A stretch of DNA of 42,134 bases from contig JAFDEK010000024.1 in NCBI GenBank assembly GCA_019310385.1, positions 1 through 42,134 of the forward strand, written 5' to 3'. Source of the DNA: Deltaproteobacteria bacterium. Lineage in GTDB: Bacteria > Myxococcota_A > UBA9160 > UBA4427. Positions within the stretch are counted from its first letter, which is position 1. The number at the start of each line of letters is the position of its first letter. Both the position numbers and the translations under genes were made by a program. Of this stretch, positions 1-9,048 are shown piece after piece. Under the pieces are notes generated by a model. The model was not told where the DNA came from and did not search any database. It saw only the letters and a program-made list of their open reading frames with translations.

Positions 1-389
1 AGCCCCATCTTCTCCTTGGAGAGGTTGAGGAAGTCCATGGCGTCGAGCTCGGGCTCACCGCGGTGGACCCTCACGGCGTTGAGCGCGGCCTTGAGGAAGT
101 AGCTGTTGTTCACGCCCGGGATCTCGACCGGGTACTGGAATGCGAGGAAGATCCCCTCCCGCGCCCGGATCTCGGGCGCCATTTCGCTCAGATCCTGCCC
201 CTTGTAGAGGATCTGTCCTTCGGTCACCTCGTAGTTGGGCTTGCCGGCCAGCACGTTGGAGAGGGTGGACTTCCCCGAGCCGTTGGGCCCCATGACGGCG
301 TGGATCTCGCCAGGGCGGATGTGGAGATCGATGCCCTTGAGGATCGGGGTCCCGCCCGCAGTGGCGTGGAGGTTCTTGATTTCTAGCAT
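1..389 (-). CDS. sufC: SufC, Fe-S assembly ABC-type ATPase (partial, runs off window)
   Basis: This is the first 129 codons of SufC, the cytosolic ATPase of the SufBCD scaffold that builds iron-sulfur clusters. The frame begins with an ATG at 387-389 and reads [13 protein letters not shown], then a Walker A motif GPNGSGKST near residues 34-42 and the Q-loop region [13 protein letters not shown], both typical of SufC. The gene is cut only by the window edge; no frameshift is visible. It lies 47 bp downstream of sufB on the same strand, so the two are surely co-transcribed with the rrf2-type regulator. The remaining half (signature motif, Walker B) lies outside the window. Confidence 0.95.
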   Translation of the reverse strand, partial: MLEIKNLHATAGGTPILKGIDLHIRPGEIHAVMGPNGSGKSTLSNVLAGKPNYEVTEGQILYKGQDLSEMAPEIRAREGIFLAFQYPVEIPGVNNSYFLKAALNAVRVHRGEPELDAMDFLNLSKEKMG

Positions 390-436
390 TCCTAAGTTCC
401 TCGTTCTCTGATTCCGGGGTCTGTCGGTGAAGCCGG

Positions 437-1897
437 TCAGCCGACCGAGCCCTCGAGGCTGAGGCCGAGCAGCGCCTGGGCCTCGACGGCGAACTCCATG
501 GGGAGCTCCCGCAGCACCTCTTTGCAGAAGCCGTTTACGATCATCGAGATCGCGTCTTCCTCGGAGATGCCCCGCTGGCGGCAGTAGAAGAGCTGGTCTT
601 CGCTGATCTTCGAGGTCGTGGCTTCGTGCTCGACGGTCGCGCTGGGGTTCTTCGCCTCGATGTAGGGGAAGGTATGGGCGCCACACTGGTCGCCCAGAAG
701 CAGCGAATCGCACTGGGAGTAGTTGCGCGCGCCGTCGGCCTTCGGCCCCACTTGAACCAGGCCCCGGTAGGACTGCTGCCCCTGTCCGGCCGAGATCCCC
801 TTGGAGATGATGGTGCTCCGGGTGTTCTTGCCGATGTGGATCATCTTGGTCCCGGTGTCGGCCTGCTGCTTGTTGTTCGTCATGGCGACCGAATAGAACT
901 CGCCGACGGATTCGTCGCCCTGCAAGATGCAGCCGGGGTACTTCCAGGTGATCGCCGAGCCCGTCTCCACCTGGGTCCAGGAGATCTTCGAGCGCCGCCC
1001 GCGGCAGGCGCCGCGTTTGGTGACGAAGTTGTAGATGCCCCCGACGCCGTCCTTGTCGCCCGGGTACCAGTTCTGCACCGTCGAGTACTTGATCTCGGCG
1101 TCGTCGAGGGCGACCAGCTCCACCACCGCGGCGTGGAGCTGGTTCTCGTCCCGCATGGGGGCCGTGCAGCCCTCGAGGTAGCTCACCTTCGCGCCCTCGT
1201 CGGCGATGACGAGCGTGCGTTCGAACTGCCCTGTTCCCGAGGCGTTGATGCGGAAGTAGGTAGAGAGCTCCATGGGGCATTGGACGCCCTTCGGGATGTA
1301 GGCGAAGGAGCCGTCACTGAAGACCGCCGCGTTGAGGCAGGCGAAGAAGTTGTCCGAGTAGGGGACGACGGAGCCCAGGTACTCACGGACGAGCTCCGGA
1401 TGGTTTTCGACGGCATCCGAAAACGAGCCGAAGATGATTCCCTGGCGTTCCAGCTCTTCCTTGAATGTGGTCGCCACCGAGACGCTGTCGAAGACCGCAT
1501 CCACGGCGACCTTGACCCCGGTCAAGCGCTTCTGCTCTTCGAGGGGAATTCCGAGCTTCTCGTAGGTCTTGAGGATCTCGGGGTCCACCTCGTCGAGGCT
1601 CTCGAGCTCGGTCTGCTGCTTCGGGGCCGAGTAGTAGATGATGTCCTGGTAGTCGATGGGCGGGTACTGGACCATGGCCCAGCTCGGCTCGCCCTTTTCT
1701 TCGAGGAGCTCGAAGAAGCGGCCCAGGGCCTTCAGGCGGAAGTCGAGGAGCCACGCGGGCTCCTTCTTCTTGGCCGATATGGTGCGCACGACTTCTTCGG
1801 AGAGACCCTTGGGGATCTGATCCTCCTCGACGTCGGTCACGAAGCCGTACTTGTAATCCGCCTGGGTCAGGCGCTCTAGCTCGCTTGCCTCGGACAT
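437..1897 (-). CDS. sufB: SufB, Fe-S cluster scaffold protein
   Basis: The 486-residue product is full length for SufB (E. coli about 495). SufB is the scaffold subunit of the SufBC2D complex, on which Fe-S clusters are assembled in the cytosol using sulfur delivered by a desulfurase system. The motif [17 protein letters not shown] carries Cys244 and His255, which by spacing correspond to the E. coli Cys254/His265 pair. [16 protein letters not shown] carries Cys396 and Cys405 in the C-terminal beta-helix, and Glu425 follows in TVEHEATT; these are the conserved sulfur-transfer and assembly residues of the family. It sits 62 bp after the regulator gene and 47 bp before sufC. sufD and sufS are not visible and would be expected downstream, beyond position 1. 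Confidence 0.96.
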   Translation of the reverse strand: MSEASELERLTQADYKYGFVTDVEEDQIPKGLSEEVVRTISAKKKEPAWLLDFRLKALGRFFELLEEKGEPSWAMVQYPPIDYQDIIYYSAPKQQTELESLDEVDPEILKTYEKLGIPLEEQKRLTGVKVAVDAVFDSVSVATTFKEELERQGIIFGSFSDAVENHPELVREYLGSVVPYSDNFFACLNAAVFSDGSFAYIPKGVQCPMELSTYFRINASGTGQFERTLVIADEGAKVSYLEGCTAPMRDENQLHAAVVELVALDDAEIKYSTVQNWYPGDKDGVGGIYNFVTKRGACRGRRSKISWTQVETGSAITWKYPGCILQGDESVGEFYSVAMTNNKQQADTGTKMIHIGKNTRSTIISKGISAGQGQQSYRGLVQVGPKADGARNYSQCDSLLLGDQCGAHTFPYIEAKNPSATVEHEATTSKISEDQLFYCRQRGISEEDAISMIVNGFCKEVLRELPMEFAVEAQALLGLSLEGSVG

Positions 1898-1959
1898 GGC
1901 TCCCTCTTCATTCCGTCTCTTGCGTACCTTGCACGCGGGCTCCGGCGCCTGCCGGCGGC

Positions 1960-2448
1960 TCAGGCCTGGGGCCCCTCGGTGATCTTGCCCACGGCCTCGA
2001 CCTGGCTCCTCTCGATCTGCAGCGGGAGCAGGATCTGGCGGAAGCTGCGGTCGTTGAGGTCTGCGAGGGTGATGGTCGAGAGCGCCTCAGCCACGACGCC
2101 GCTGATGATCTGCCACGGCTCGCGCACGGCGCAGTTGGTCTCGTGCTCGCAGCTCGAGGGTGCGACGCTGCACTCGGTCAGGGCGACGGGGCCTTCGAGG
2201 ATCCGGATCATCTCCGCCACCGTGACGTCCTCGGGCCGCCGCACCAGGGCGTAGCCGCCCTTTGCGCCGCGGCGGCTTTCGAGCACGCCCTCACGGGCCA
2301 GAAGCTTGAGGATCTTGCTCACCACCGGCGCCGGCAGGTCCACCTCGGCGGCGAGCTCGCGGGCGTTGTGGGTGGTTGCCTCGGTGTCTCGCGCCAGGCG
2401 GGCGAGCAGGACGATCCCGTAATCGGTGATCTTGCTGAGTCGGAACAT
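1960..2448 (-). CDS. Rrf2-family SUF operon regulator
   Basis: This 162-residue protein belongs to the Rrf2 winged-helix regulators, the family of IscR. It opens [19 protein letters not shown], typical of the branch found at the head of suf operons. The DNA-binding domain covers residues 1-75, with the recognition region [23 protein letters not shown]. Three cysteines, Cys93, Cys100 and Cys106, form a C-x6-C-x5-C set in the place where IscR holds its Fe-S cluster, so the protein probably senses cluster status and represses or tunes suf genes. I chose the ATG at 2448 because the upstream extension of this frame is low-complexity tandem repeat. It is the first gene of rrf2-sufB-sufC. Two matching palindromes lie about 170-210 bp upstream (2619-2658). 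Confidence 0.9.
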   Translation of the reverse strand: MFRLSKITDYGIVLLARLARDTEATTHNARELAAEVDLPAPVVSKILKLLAREGVLESRRGAKGGYALVRRPEDVTVAEMIRILEGPVALTECSVAPSSCEHETNCAVREPWQIISGVVAEALSTITLADLNDRSFRQILLPLQIERSQVEAVGKITEGPQA

Positions 2449-2457
2449 CGATTGCTC

Positions 2458-2520
2458 TCGGGTCCTTTTCGGACTGCTTCTCGGACCGTTTCTCGGACCC
2501 CCTCTCGGGAGTTGCCTCGA
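2458..2520. repeat. 12-bp tandem repeat in the rrf2 leader
   Basis: The motif TCGG recurs at 2458, 2469, 2481, 2493 and 2505 (and TCGA at 2517), a near-perfect 12-bp period. On the coding strand the unit reads approximately GGTCCGAGAARC. The array starts about ten bases before the regulator's ATG, so it forms the 5' leader of the suf transcript. Confidence 0.8.
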
Positions 2521-2618
2521 GGTGCTCCGGATCGTCGGAAGGGTCGCTCTGGGCGCACCGCGTCGTGATCGCGCGCCGGCGACCAAGCAGGAGGTGTGCA
2601 ACGGAGCCAGAGCATATC

Positions 2619-2658
2619 GGACCGCTGCGGTCCTGTAAATACGGGACCGTGACGGTAC
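2619..2658. promoter_or_regulatory. Paired palindromes, candidate operators of the suf regulator
   Basis: Two inverted repeats of one pattern lie in tandem. GGACCG-CTG-CGGTCC covers 2619-2633 and is a perfect palindrome about one central base. GGACCG-TGA-CGGTAC covers 2644-2658 and is perfect over its inner 11 bases. Their centres are 25 bp apart. They lie upstream of the rrf2-type gene, just downstream of a possible -10 (CATAAT, minus strand, 2664-2669), the usual place for a repressor site. Binding by the Rrf2 protein is an inference. Confidence 0.55.
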
Positions 2659-2700
2659 TGATTATTATGACGCAACGTGAGAATGGAATAATCCAATTAG
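2634..2700 (-). promoter_or_regulatory. A+T-rich promoter region of rrf2-sufBC
   Basis: This is the only A+T-rich stretch in the 304-base gap between the regulator gene and the phosphatase-like gene. On the minus strand it contains CATAAT (complement of 2664-2669) as a possible -10, but I see no good -35, so an activator or alternative sigma factor may be needed. The rest of the gap holds the palindromes and the 12-bp repeat; I see no gene in it. Confidence 0.35.
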
Positions 2701-2752
2701 ATCGACAGGTTGGCACCGAATCCCCCAGGGGCCTTGAGAAGGGGGAGGGGCA

Positions 2753-3847
2753 TCAAGTCGACTGCTGTGTGGCCTCGTGGCGCCTGGCCCTGCCGCCCGG
2801 CTTCGAGAAGAACTCTCCATAGCAGGCTGCGAAGGCGGGGCGGATCGCCGCTTCGAGGGTCTCGTTCGCGAAACCGATCCACGACACCGGGGAGCCGGTG
2901 TCCATCGGCGGATCCAGGGGATGGCCGAAGGGGTCACTGATGCGGCAGCCGGCCTCCTCCGCGATCAGGACGCTGCACAGGTCGTAGGGGCGGGCGGCGT
3001 GACCGTCCTCGAGGCCGAGCTTCGCCAGGGCCTCGGGACGCAGGTCTCCCAGCATGCGATCGCGCCCCGAGAGCAGCTCGTAGAGCTGGCCGCCGCTGCA
3101 CATGTACTGGTCGTCGAAGATCGAGGGTGGCCCGCTCTCGCCGTAGAGGCGTCGCCAGAGAGCTGATTCGAACTCGCAGAGCAGGGTCTTGGCCTGAGGG
3201 AAGAAGCGCGCGAAGGCTGCAAAGCCGTGCTCGAGATCGCGCGCCTTCGAGGGCTCGGTTCGAATGGCACGAGATTCACCCGTGTCGACGTTCGCTCTCC
3301 GAGCGACGATCCCCTGCGCCCCGCCGCCCCGCACGGCGCTCAGCTGATCGGCGAGACGCTGCTTGCGCGGCGGGAGCTCGGTCATGGCTGCGACGGCGAT
3401 GTCGCTGAGGCGGTTGGCGCTTCCCCGGTATGGGGCGAGGCCGGCCAACACCCAGGCAGAGCGCTTGTCGTGCATGAAGCTGCGCGTGCCGTCGACGGGG
3501 TCGATGAGGCACTTGAACGCGATCGAGTCGGGCGCTGCGCCGGCGGGAAACACCACGGACCGGTGCTCCTCGAGGCCCTCCATGACGAGTTCCACCGGGT
3601 CATTGGGCGGCCAGCAGTCGCGAAACCACTCGAGAACCGCGTCCTCTGCGATCCGGTCGACGCGGAAGAGAGTGTCCGTCGCAGCGACGGCCGCAACGGT
3701 ACTCATCTCCGCGCTCGAGGCGGCGTCCCGGGCGCTCAGCACCCGGGCCTGGACGCTGCTCTGTAGCTCGCAGAGCAAGTTCCGAAGCCCATCAAGAGCG
3801 TTGCGGGAGAGGTCGCGAGCGGATTCGGAGCCGCCTCGCTCGCCCAT
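2753..3847 (-). CDS. Inositol monophosphatase-family protein, enlarged
   Basis: This 364-residue protein carries the metal-binding motifs of the inositol monophosphatase/FBPase/CysQ superfamily. GLEE at 91-94 stands for the first metal ligand, IDPVDGT at 115-121 is the hallmark D-P-x-D-G-T motif, and RPYDLCSVLIAEEAG at 286-300 matches the C-terminal WD-type motif with Tyr for Trp. The active-site residues look intact, so it is probably a Mg-dependent phosphatase of a small phosphorylated metabolite; the substrate cannot be told. It is about 100 residues longer than usual, mostly between residues 155 and 285. The ATG at 3847 has a strong GGGAGG ribosome site 5 bases upstream. It follows the porin gene on the same strand by 20 bp, suggesting one transcript. 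Confidence 0.8.
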   Translation of the reverse strand: MGERGGSESARDLSRNALDGLRNLLCELQSSVQARVLSARDAASSAEMSTVAAVAATDTLFRVDRIAEDAVLEWFRDCWPPNDPVELVMEGLEEHRSVVFPAGAAPDSIAFKCLIDPVDGTRSFMHDKRSAWVLAGLAPYRGSANRLSDIAVAAMTELPPRKQRLADQLSAVRGGGAQGIVARRANVDTGESRAIRTEPSKARDLEHGFAAFARFFPQAKTLLCEFESALWRRLYGESGPPSIFDDQYMCSGGQLYELLSGRDRMLGDLRPEALAKLGLEDGHAARPYDLCSVLIAEEAGCRISDPFGHPLDPPMDTGSPVSWIGFANETLEAAIRPAFAACYGEFFSKPGGRARRHEATQQST

Positions 3848-3867
3848 GGGGTTCCTCCCTTGTCTGC

Positions 3868-5319
3868 TCAGTACTCGATTCCGACGCGGAACTGGATGAT
3901 GTTCGCATTCCCCACTCCGTTGACGTGGGCGTGAATGTAGTTGGTCATGAAGCGCAGGTGAGGCCGGACGAACCACGTGAGGCCGAGGGTCAGGTCGCTC
4001 ATGATTCCGCCGCGGATATCGTCGCTATTCAGGTCCACGTAGGAGTAGCGCGCGCCGACCTGCAGGGCGCCCCAGTGACGCTTCTTCCAGTCGAAGCTGT
4101 TCGTGGGGATCACATAGCCGAGGGTTCCCCGGCTGCGTCGATAGGGCCGCTGCTCGCCCGTGAGGAAGTAGGCCACCTCCGCGTAGGTGCCCCAGAAGGT
4201 CGCGGTGGAGGCGTTGTCGCGCCGAGCGCGGGACATGACCCATTCTGCGAGCACGGACAAGGGGCCGCGCAGGACGAGGGTCTCCGCGCTGAAGAGGTCG
4301 ATGTCGTCGGACGCAAAGTCTCCGGTATCGACGAAGCGCTCGGCCAGGTGGCTCTCGGGCCGGCGCCGATAGCGCAGCTTGAAGTCCTCGCGGAACTGGT
4401 GACTGTAGGAGGCGCCCAGGTGCAAGAGGTGCCGGTCGTTGTTCGCCGCGATGGGGAGACCGGTGACGCGCGCGGTGAGGTCGAGTCGGCTCTTTGCCTT
4501 GCCCTCGGCGCCCGTGTAGTAGAAGGCTCCGTAGGTGAGCGTGGCTCGCCGGTCGAAGAGCAGGAGCTGGCTCGAAATCCCGGGGTCATAGCCGGGGGCG
4601 AAGGTCGCGGCGAGAGAGCGCTCCATGAAGGTGAGGTTCTTGCTGCTGTTGAGTTCCGCAAAGGAGAAGGTCTCCTTGTGGATGCCCGCCCTCACGGTTC
4701 CCAGCGGGCCCAGGTCGACGGCGCCCACGAAGAACTCGCGGACGAAGGGGTTGCGGTCGTCGTCACCGCTCGAGTTGCCCGTGACGTCGACCTGGGCTGC
4801 GTAGATGAAGCGCTTGCCCAGGGTTCCCGAAGCGGTCAGCCAGGCTCGGCGAAATTCCCAGTACGCACCGAGGCCCCCGATGGTCTCCGCGATGGCCGGG
4901 TCGCCGTGGATCGAGGCCACGTCGAACTCGACCCGAAAGCCCCCCTTGAAGCGAAAGTAACCGTCGTTCCGCTCGAAGCGGACGCCCTGATCCCAGTAGA
5001 AGTTGTACTCCTTGGGTGCGAGCATCCGCTTCCAGAGGGGCACCTTGTTCTCGGTCGGCTTGATGTCGCCAGTGGTGACCTGGTAGGTCTCCTGGTCGAT
5101 CGCGCCCTCCTCGCCTTTTATGGGTAGCTTCGCCTGCGAGTCGGGGGCCGCCTCCGTCTCGTCCTCGGCGGCGGCTGCAGCAGAGCAGAGAAGCAGCGTG
5201 ACGATCATGCTCGACGCACCGCAGCTCGCCCTGTGTCTCCGCTGATTCCGGATGAAGTCTGTACGCACCCGCACGTCGCGTCTACTCCTGCTCTTCCTGC
5301 CCTGGCCACTTCCATTCAT
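3868..5319 (-). CDS. Porin_O_P-family outer-membrane porin (paralogue 1)
   Basis: The product (483 residues from 5319) is a predicted beta-barrel of the OprP/OprO family, whose studied members pass phosphate or polyphosphate. Visible family features are alternating aromatic/hydrophobic strands, RAGIHKETFSFAELNSSKNLTFMERSL, the constriction-type loop that follows, and a C-terminal aromatic strand ending FRVGIEY, as expected for BAM-dependent insertion. The signal peptide is MIVTLLLCSAAAAA after a long basic N-region; a GTG at 5268 would give a more normal signal than the ATG at 5319, so the start is uncertain. It shares many stretches with the porin at 9049-10479 (FMERSL, SPESHLAE-like, TPTNSFD), showing recent duplication. 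It is divergent from the symporter fusion, and the phosphatase-like gene follows it. Confidence 0.85.
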   Translation of the reverse strand: MNGSGQGRKSRSRRDVRVRTDFIRNQRRHRASCGASSMIVTLLLCSAAAAAEDETEAAPDSQAKLPIKGEEGAIDQETYQVTTGDIKPTENKVPLWKRMLAPKEYNFYWDQGVRFERNDGYFRFKGGFRVEFDVASIHGDPAIAETIGGLGAYWEFRRAWLTASGTLGKRFIYAAQVDVTGNSSGDDDRNPFVREFFVGAVDLGPLGTVRAGIHKETFSFAELNSSKNLTFMERSLAATFAPGYDPGISSQLLLFDRRATLTYGAFYYTGAEGKAKSRLDLTARVTGLPIAANNDRHLLHLGASYSHQFREDFKLRYRRRPESHLAERFVDTGDFASDDIDLFSAETLVLRGPLSVLAEWVMSRARRDNASTATFWGTYAEVAYFLTGEQRPYRRSRGTLGYVIPTNSFDWKKRHWGALQVGARYSYVDLNSDDIRGGIMSDLTLGLTWFVRPHLRFMTNYIHAHVNGVGNANIIQFRVGIEY

Positions 5320-5529
5320 TCAGCGCACCCGAACTCTGTGGCGTGACTCCGGAGATACTAGCCTCGTGGATGGAAGATCGGTCGCGATGCTATTCTGCCC
5401 GCCTATCCGAAGGCTCGATCCGGTCAGGGGGGCAAATCGCGTGGCGAGAGCAAAGATGAGCAGGGTCGACCGCGACGGACCCCTGACGAGGATCAGCGAG
5501 CCGGTTTCGAGCATCGGACGCCGCGCGTC

Positions 5530-7707
5530 ATGAGCGAGGGCGGGGCGAGTCGGCTGCCGCCGTCGCTGGGTGCCCAGATCCTCGTGGGCCTCGTGAGCGG
5601 GATCTCGCTGGGGCTCACAGTCGGCGAATACGCCGCTCCCCTGAAGATCGTCGGGGACCTCTTCGTCGGGCTCCTGCAGATGACGGTGCTGCCCTACATC
5701 GTCGCCACCCTCCTCGCCAATGTGGGCCGTCTCTCCCTGGTGAAGGGCCGCAGGCTGATCACCTGGGCGATCGTGGTCTGGGCCGTCCTGGTCGCGCTCG
5801 GCGCCTCTTCGCTCGTCGCCATGTCTCTCGCCTTTCCCGACCGCTCGACGCCCTCCTTCTTCAGCGCCGGCATGGCCGAAGGCCGCGCCCACTTCGATTT
5901 CCTCGCCCTCTTCGTTCCCGCGAACATCTTCCGTTCGCTGGTCGACAACGCCATTCCGGGCGTCGTTCTCTTCTGCCTCTTCGTTGGCGCCGCCCTTAGC
6001 GGCATGGCGGAAAAGGAGAACGCCCTGCGTGGGCTCGATGCGGTCGCGGAGGTGATCGCGCGGGTGAACGCATTCGTGATCCAGCTCATGCCCTTCGGTG
6101 TCTTTGCGATCGGGGCCGCGGCGGCCGGCACCATGACGGTCGAAGAGTTCGGGCGCCTGCGCGGATACCTGCTGGTCTTCACGCTTTCTTCCGCGGTCCT
6201 CAGTTTCTGGATCCTGCCCGCCCTCGTCGCTGCGACGACCCCCTTCACCTACCGGGAGATCTTTCGCGCCAGCCGTGCCGCGCTGCTGACCGCCTTCGCG
6301 ACGGGCAAGGTCCTGGTCGTGCTGCCCATGCTGGTCGAGAGCACGCGAGCCATGTTCGAGGAGAAGGGACTGGAAGACGGGGATACCGGGCCCAGCATCG
6401 ACGTCCTCTACCCGCTCATCTATCCCTTCCCGACCCTGGGTAAGCTGATCGCGCTCCTCTTCATCCCCTTCACGGCCGCCTTCGTCGGGCGTGCCTTGGA
6501 TCTCTGGGACTATCCCGGCCTCATGGCTCAGGGCACCTTGAGTCTCTTCGGCGGCCCCATTCTCACGATCCCCTTCCTGCTCGAATCGCATCAGCTCCCC
6601 GCCGACATGTTTCAGCTCTTTCTCGTCTCGGGTGTCGTGACCAGCCGGCTCGGCGACATCCTGGGCGTGATGAATCTCGTCGCCTTCACGGTGATCACCA
6701 CCTGCGCGCTCACGGGCTCGCTGCGCCTGCGCTGGCACGCCCTCACGGTGGCCCTCGGAGTTGGGGCGCTCCTCATCGCCGTCGCTAGCGGGGGCAGCCG
6801 AGTCTGGCTCGAATTGCGCAAGGGCGATTACTCGCGCGACGCGGTCGTCGCGGGGATGCACATCATGGACGCGGCGATCCTCGTCGATGCGGCCATTCTC
6901 GAGGCGCCCTCGCCCAACCCGGTCCCGCTCGCGGAGGGAGCGTCGCGCCTGGAGCGGATTCGCGAGCGCGGCGCGCTCCGCGTGGGCTTCAACGACGACA
7001 ACCTGCCCTACGCCTTCCGGAACGGACGTGGCGATCTGGTCGGGCTCGACATCGAGATGGCTCATCGCCTGGCGAGCGATCTGGGGGTTTCCCTCGAGCT
7101 CGTCCCCTTCGAGCGCGAAACCCTGGCCCGGCAGATCGAGAAGGATCACTTCGACATCGCCATGTCGGGCCTGATCGGTACCATCGAGCGCTCCCAACGC
7201 ATGCGCCTCTCGCGGCCGTACCTGCAGGCCACGCTATCGCTCGTCGTAGCGGACCACCACGCTCGCGCGCTGGACACCTACAGCGAAATCGTGGAAGTCG
7301 AACTCCTCCGGATCGGCATCCTGACCGAGAGCCAGTTCGCCAAAGAGCTGCGCGTTCGCCTGCCCGCGGCGGAAACGGTCCTGGTGCCATCGACCCAGTG
7401 GTTCTTCGATGGCGCCCACGATCTCGATGGCCTCCTGCTCAGCGCCGAGGCCGGTGCGGCGTGGACCATGCTCCATCCGAGCTACCAGGTGGTGGTCCCC
7501 ATGCCGCGCCGGGTGTCGATGCCCCTCGTCTATGCCATGCCGGCGCGCGACGGGGAGTTCGCCGTGTTCGTCGACACGTGGATCTCGCTGCAGCAGGGGA
7601 TGGGAAGGGTGGACGGTCTCTACGAGTACTGGATCCTGGGAGAAGGAACCGAGACCGTGGAGCCCCGCTGGAGCATTCTCCGCAACGTTCTGCAGCTCGT
7701 GGAATAG
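5530..7707 (+). CDS. SLC1/DAACS-type symporter fused to an SBP_bac_3 solute-binding domain
   Basis: This 725-residue protein joins two transport modules. Residues 14-395 resemble the dicarboxylate/amino-acid:cation symporters (SLC1, GltP/DctA): the first helices read LGAQILVGLVSGISLGLTVG and LKIVGDLFVGLLQMTVLPYIV. Residues 472-705 are a type 3 solute-binding protein domain (LERIRERGALRVGFNDDNLPYAF, GLDIEMAHRLASDLGV, FDIAMSGLIGTIERSQRM, RPYLQATLSLVV), the kind that binds amino acids or organic acids. An extra helix at 403-422 after the expected last core helix would carry the chain to the periplasm, placing the binding domain outside. The serine-rich HP1 tip is ATGKVLVVLP (256-265) and I cannot find the family's NMDGT motif, so cation coupling may differ. 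Three porin genes lie around it. Confidence 0.85.
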   Translation: MSEGGASRLPPSLGAQILVGLVSGISLGLTVGEYAAPLKIVGDLFVGLLQMTVLPYIVATLLANVGRLSLVKGRRLITWAIVVWAVLVALGASSLVAMSLAFPDRSTPSFFSAGMAEGRAHFDFLALFVPANIFRSLVDNAIPGVVLFCLFVGAALSGMAEKENALRGLDAVAEVIARVNAFVIQLMPFGVFAIGAAAAGTMTVEEFGRLRGYLLVFTLSSAVLSFWILPALVAATTPFTYREIFRASRAALLTAFATGKVLVVLPMLVESTRAMFEEKGLEDGDTGPSIDVLYPLIYPFPTLGKLIALLFIPFTAAFVGRALDLWDYPGLMAQGTLSLFGGPILTIPFLLESHQLPADMFQLFLVSGVVTSRLGDILGVMNLVAFTVITTCALTGSLRLRWHALTVALGVGALLIAVASGGSRVWLELRKGDYSRDAVVAGMHIMDAAILVDAAILEAPSPNPVPLAEGASRLERIRERGALRVGFNDDNLPYAFRNGRGDLVGLDIEMAHRLASDLGVSLELVPFERETLARQIEKDHFDIAMSGLIGTIERSQRMRLSRPYLQATLSLVVADHHARALDTYSEIVEVELLRIGILTESQFAKELRVRLPAAETVLVPSTQWFFDGAHDLDGLLLSAEAGAAWTMLHPSYQVVVPMPRRVSMPLVYAMPARDGEFAVFVDTWISLQQGMGRVDGLYEYWILGEGTETVEPRWSILRNVLQLVE

Positions 7708-7728
7708 CGCCATCAGAGCGTGTCAGCT

Positions 7729-8973
7729 CTACCAGCTCATGCGCAGCCCGGTCGTCCAGCCCCAGCCCCGGTAGTCCCCGCCGCCCTGCCCCAGATCGTC
7801 CATCATCGTGTACTTGAAGCCGGTCTGGACCTTGAATTCGTGGTCGTAGATGAACCAGTTCAGTCCGACGAAGAACTCGTTGTAGCGATCTCCGCGCTCC
7901 AGCTCGATTCTGTTTTCGTAGCGGGCGAAGCGAATCCCGTCGTCGCCGAAGCTCTCGATGAAGGTGTAGCGTCCAACGAGTTGGAAGTACTCGTTGAAGT
8001 GATAGAAGGGCACCAGGGCCAGGCCAATCAGGTCACTCTGGCTTCCGTAGCCGATCCCGCCAGAGAGATCCGAGCGAAAGCCGAAAGTGCCGGTATCGAA
8101 GCGGAAGTGCAGCGATCCGACATGAGACAGATCCCGCGTCGCGATGTTGTCCTTGTCGGCCTGGTTGTAGACGTAGTTCAGTGTCAGAAGCGCTTCGGCC
8201 GCCCCGAGCTGTTTCGAAAAGTCGCGCGCCAGCGTGAGCAGGGTGAAGAACCCGCCGCCGAAGGCATCGAGTTCGTCGGAGGTCGCCGAGGAGTACACGC
8301 CCGCGAGATAGCGCCATCGGTTGTGCTTGCCCGATGCACTGACACCCAGGTGGTACTCGATGGGAAACCAGAGATTGTTCGACACGTTGTTTCGCTCGAG
8401 GGTGATGAGGCTGCGGGAGGAGGTCGCGCCGTCGAGGGTGAAGCCCGCGGACGCCTTGCCGAGCTTCAGCCCGAAGGCCTCGTTCGGCTTCCAGCTCACG
8501 TAGGCGTCGGTGATGCGATCGTATGCGTCCTCCTGGCAGCTTTCGCCCTTTTCGCAGGTGACGTCGAGATCGACCTCGAGGTGTGCGACGAGGTTGGCCG
8601 CCCAATCGGCTTTGAGCCCGAGCCGAAGGCGCCTGACCTGGGGCTCGCTGTAGTCGCCGCGATTCGACTCGAAGAGGGGAAAGTCGACCTGGAAGCGGCC
8701 CTTGAAGGCGAGCCTCCGTAGGATCGGGCCTTCCGGGTCGTCGTAGAAGGTCGCGTATCCCCAGATTCGATCGAAGACCTGTCTGGTACGCTCGCCGAGC
8801 GGCGCCGCTGCGTCCGCGGAAGCCTCGGCCTCCGCAGGCGCCGCAGTGGACGGGCCAGCGATGAGGCAGGCCAGAGAGACGAGGCCGAGGACGAAAGACC
8901 GGCGGAGCAGAGGCTGCTCCGCCGGAGGTGCCGCGCGAGCGACGTGGCGCCCTATGGCCCGGATCTCGGTCAC
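7729..8973 (-). CDS. Porin_O_P-family outer-membrane porin (divergent paralogue 2)
   Basis: This 414-residue protein has a signal peptide (basic start, LGLVSLACLIAGPSTAA, cleavage near residue 45) and then regular amphipathic strands ending in an aromatic C-terminus TTGLRMSW, as in outer-membrane barrels. RRLAFKGRFQVDFPLFES and RRLRLGLKADWAANLVAHLEVDLDV match the start of Porin_O_P proteins. It is less similar to the other two porins here than they are to each other. Two cysteines in DVTCEKGESCQEDAY (about residues 150-157) could form a periplasmic or loop disulfide. It is convergent with the symporter fusion (21 bp between stops) and lies 75 bp downstream of porin 3 on the same strand, so the two porins may share a transcript. 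Substrate is unknown; anion selectivity is only a family expectation. Confidence 0.75.
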   Translation of the reverse strand: MTEIRAIGRHVARAAPPAEQPLLRRSFVLGLVSLACLIAGPSTAAPAEAEASADAAAPLGERTRQVFDRIWGYATFYDDPEGPILRRLAFKGRFQVDFPLFESNRGDYSEPQVRRLRLGLKADWAANLVAHLEVDLDVTCEKGESCQEDAYDRITDAYVSWKPNEAFGLKLGKASAGFTLDGATSSRSLITLERNNVSNNLWFPIEYHLGVSASGKHNRWRYLAGVYSSATSDELDAFGGGFFTLLTLARDFSKQLGAAEALLTLNYVYNQADKDNIATRDLSHVGSLHFRFDTGTFGFRSDLSGGIGYGSQSDLIGLALVPFYHFNEYFQLVGRYTFIESFGDDGIRFARYENRIELERGDRYNEFFVGLNWFIYDHEFKVQTGFKYTMMDDLGQGGGDYRGWGWTTGLRMSW

Positions 8974-9048
8974 GATTCCCGGACCTTAGCAAGGACGTAG
9001 AGCGCAGGGGGCCGCGTCGAGCTCGCCAGCGGCACTCTGGCGCCGTGC

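Noticed and set aside
1..389. Truncated sufC pseudogene
   Set aside because: The truncation coincides exactly with the window edge, and the visible part is intact.
626..1879. Long open frame on the plus strand opposite sufB
   Set aside because: It is the shadow of a strongly conserved gene in G+C-rich DNA and has no recognisable domain. The same applies to long frames opposite the symporter fusion (5320-7197), kinase (16942-19311), bioA (19425-20873), aconitase (34652-37198) and SPT (30262-31593) genes.
3848..3976. Longer N-terminus for the phosphatase-like gene
   Set aside because: It would overlap the 3' end of the porin gene, and the ATG at 3847 has a strong ribosome site.
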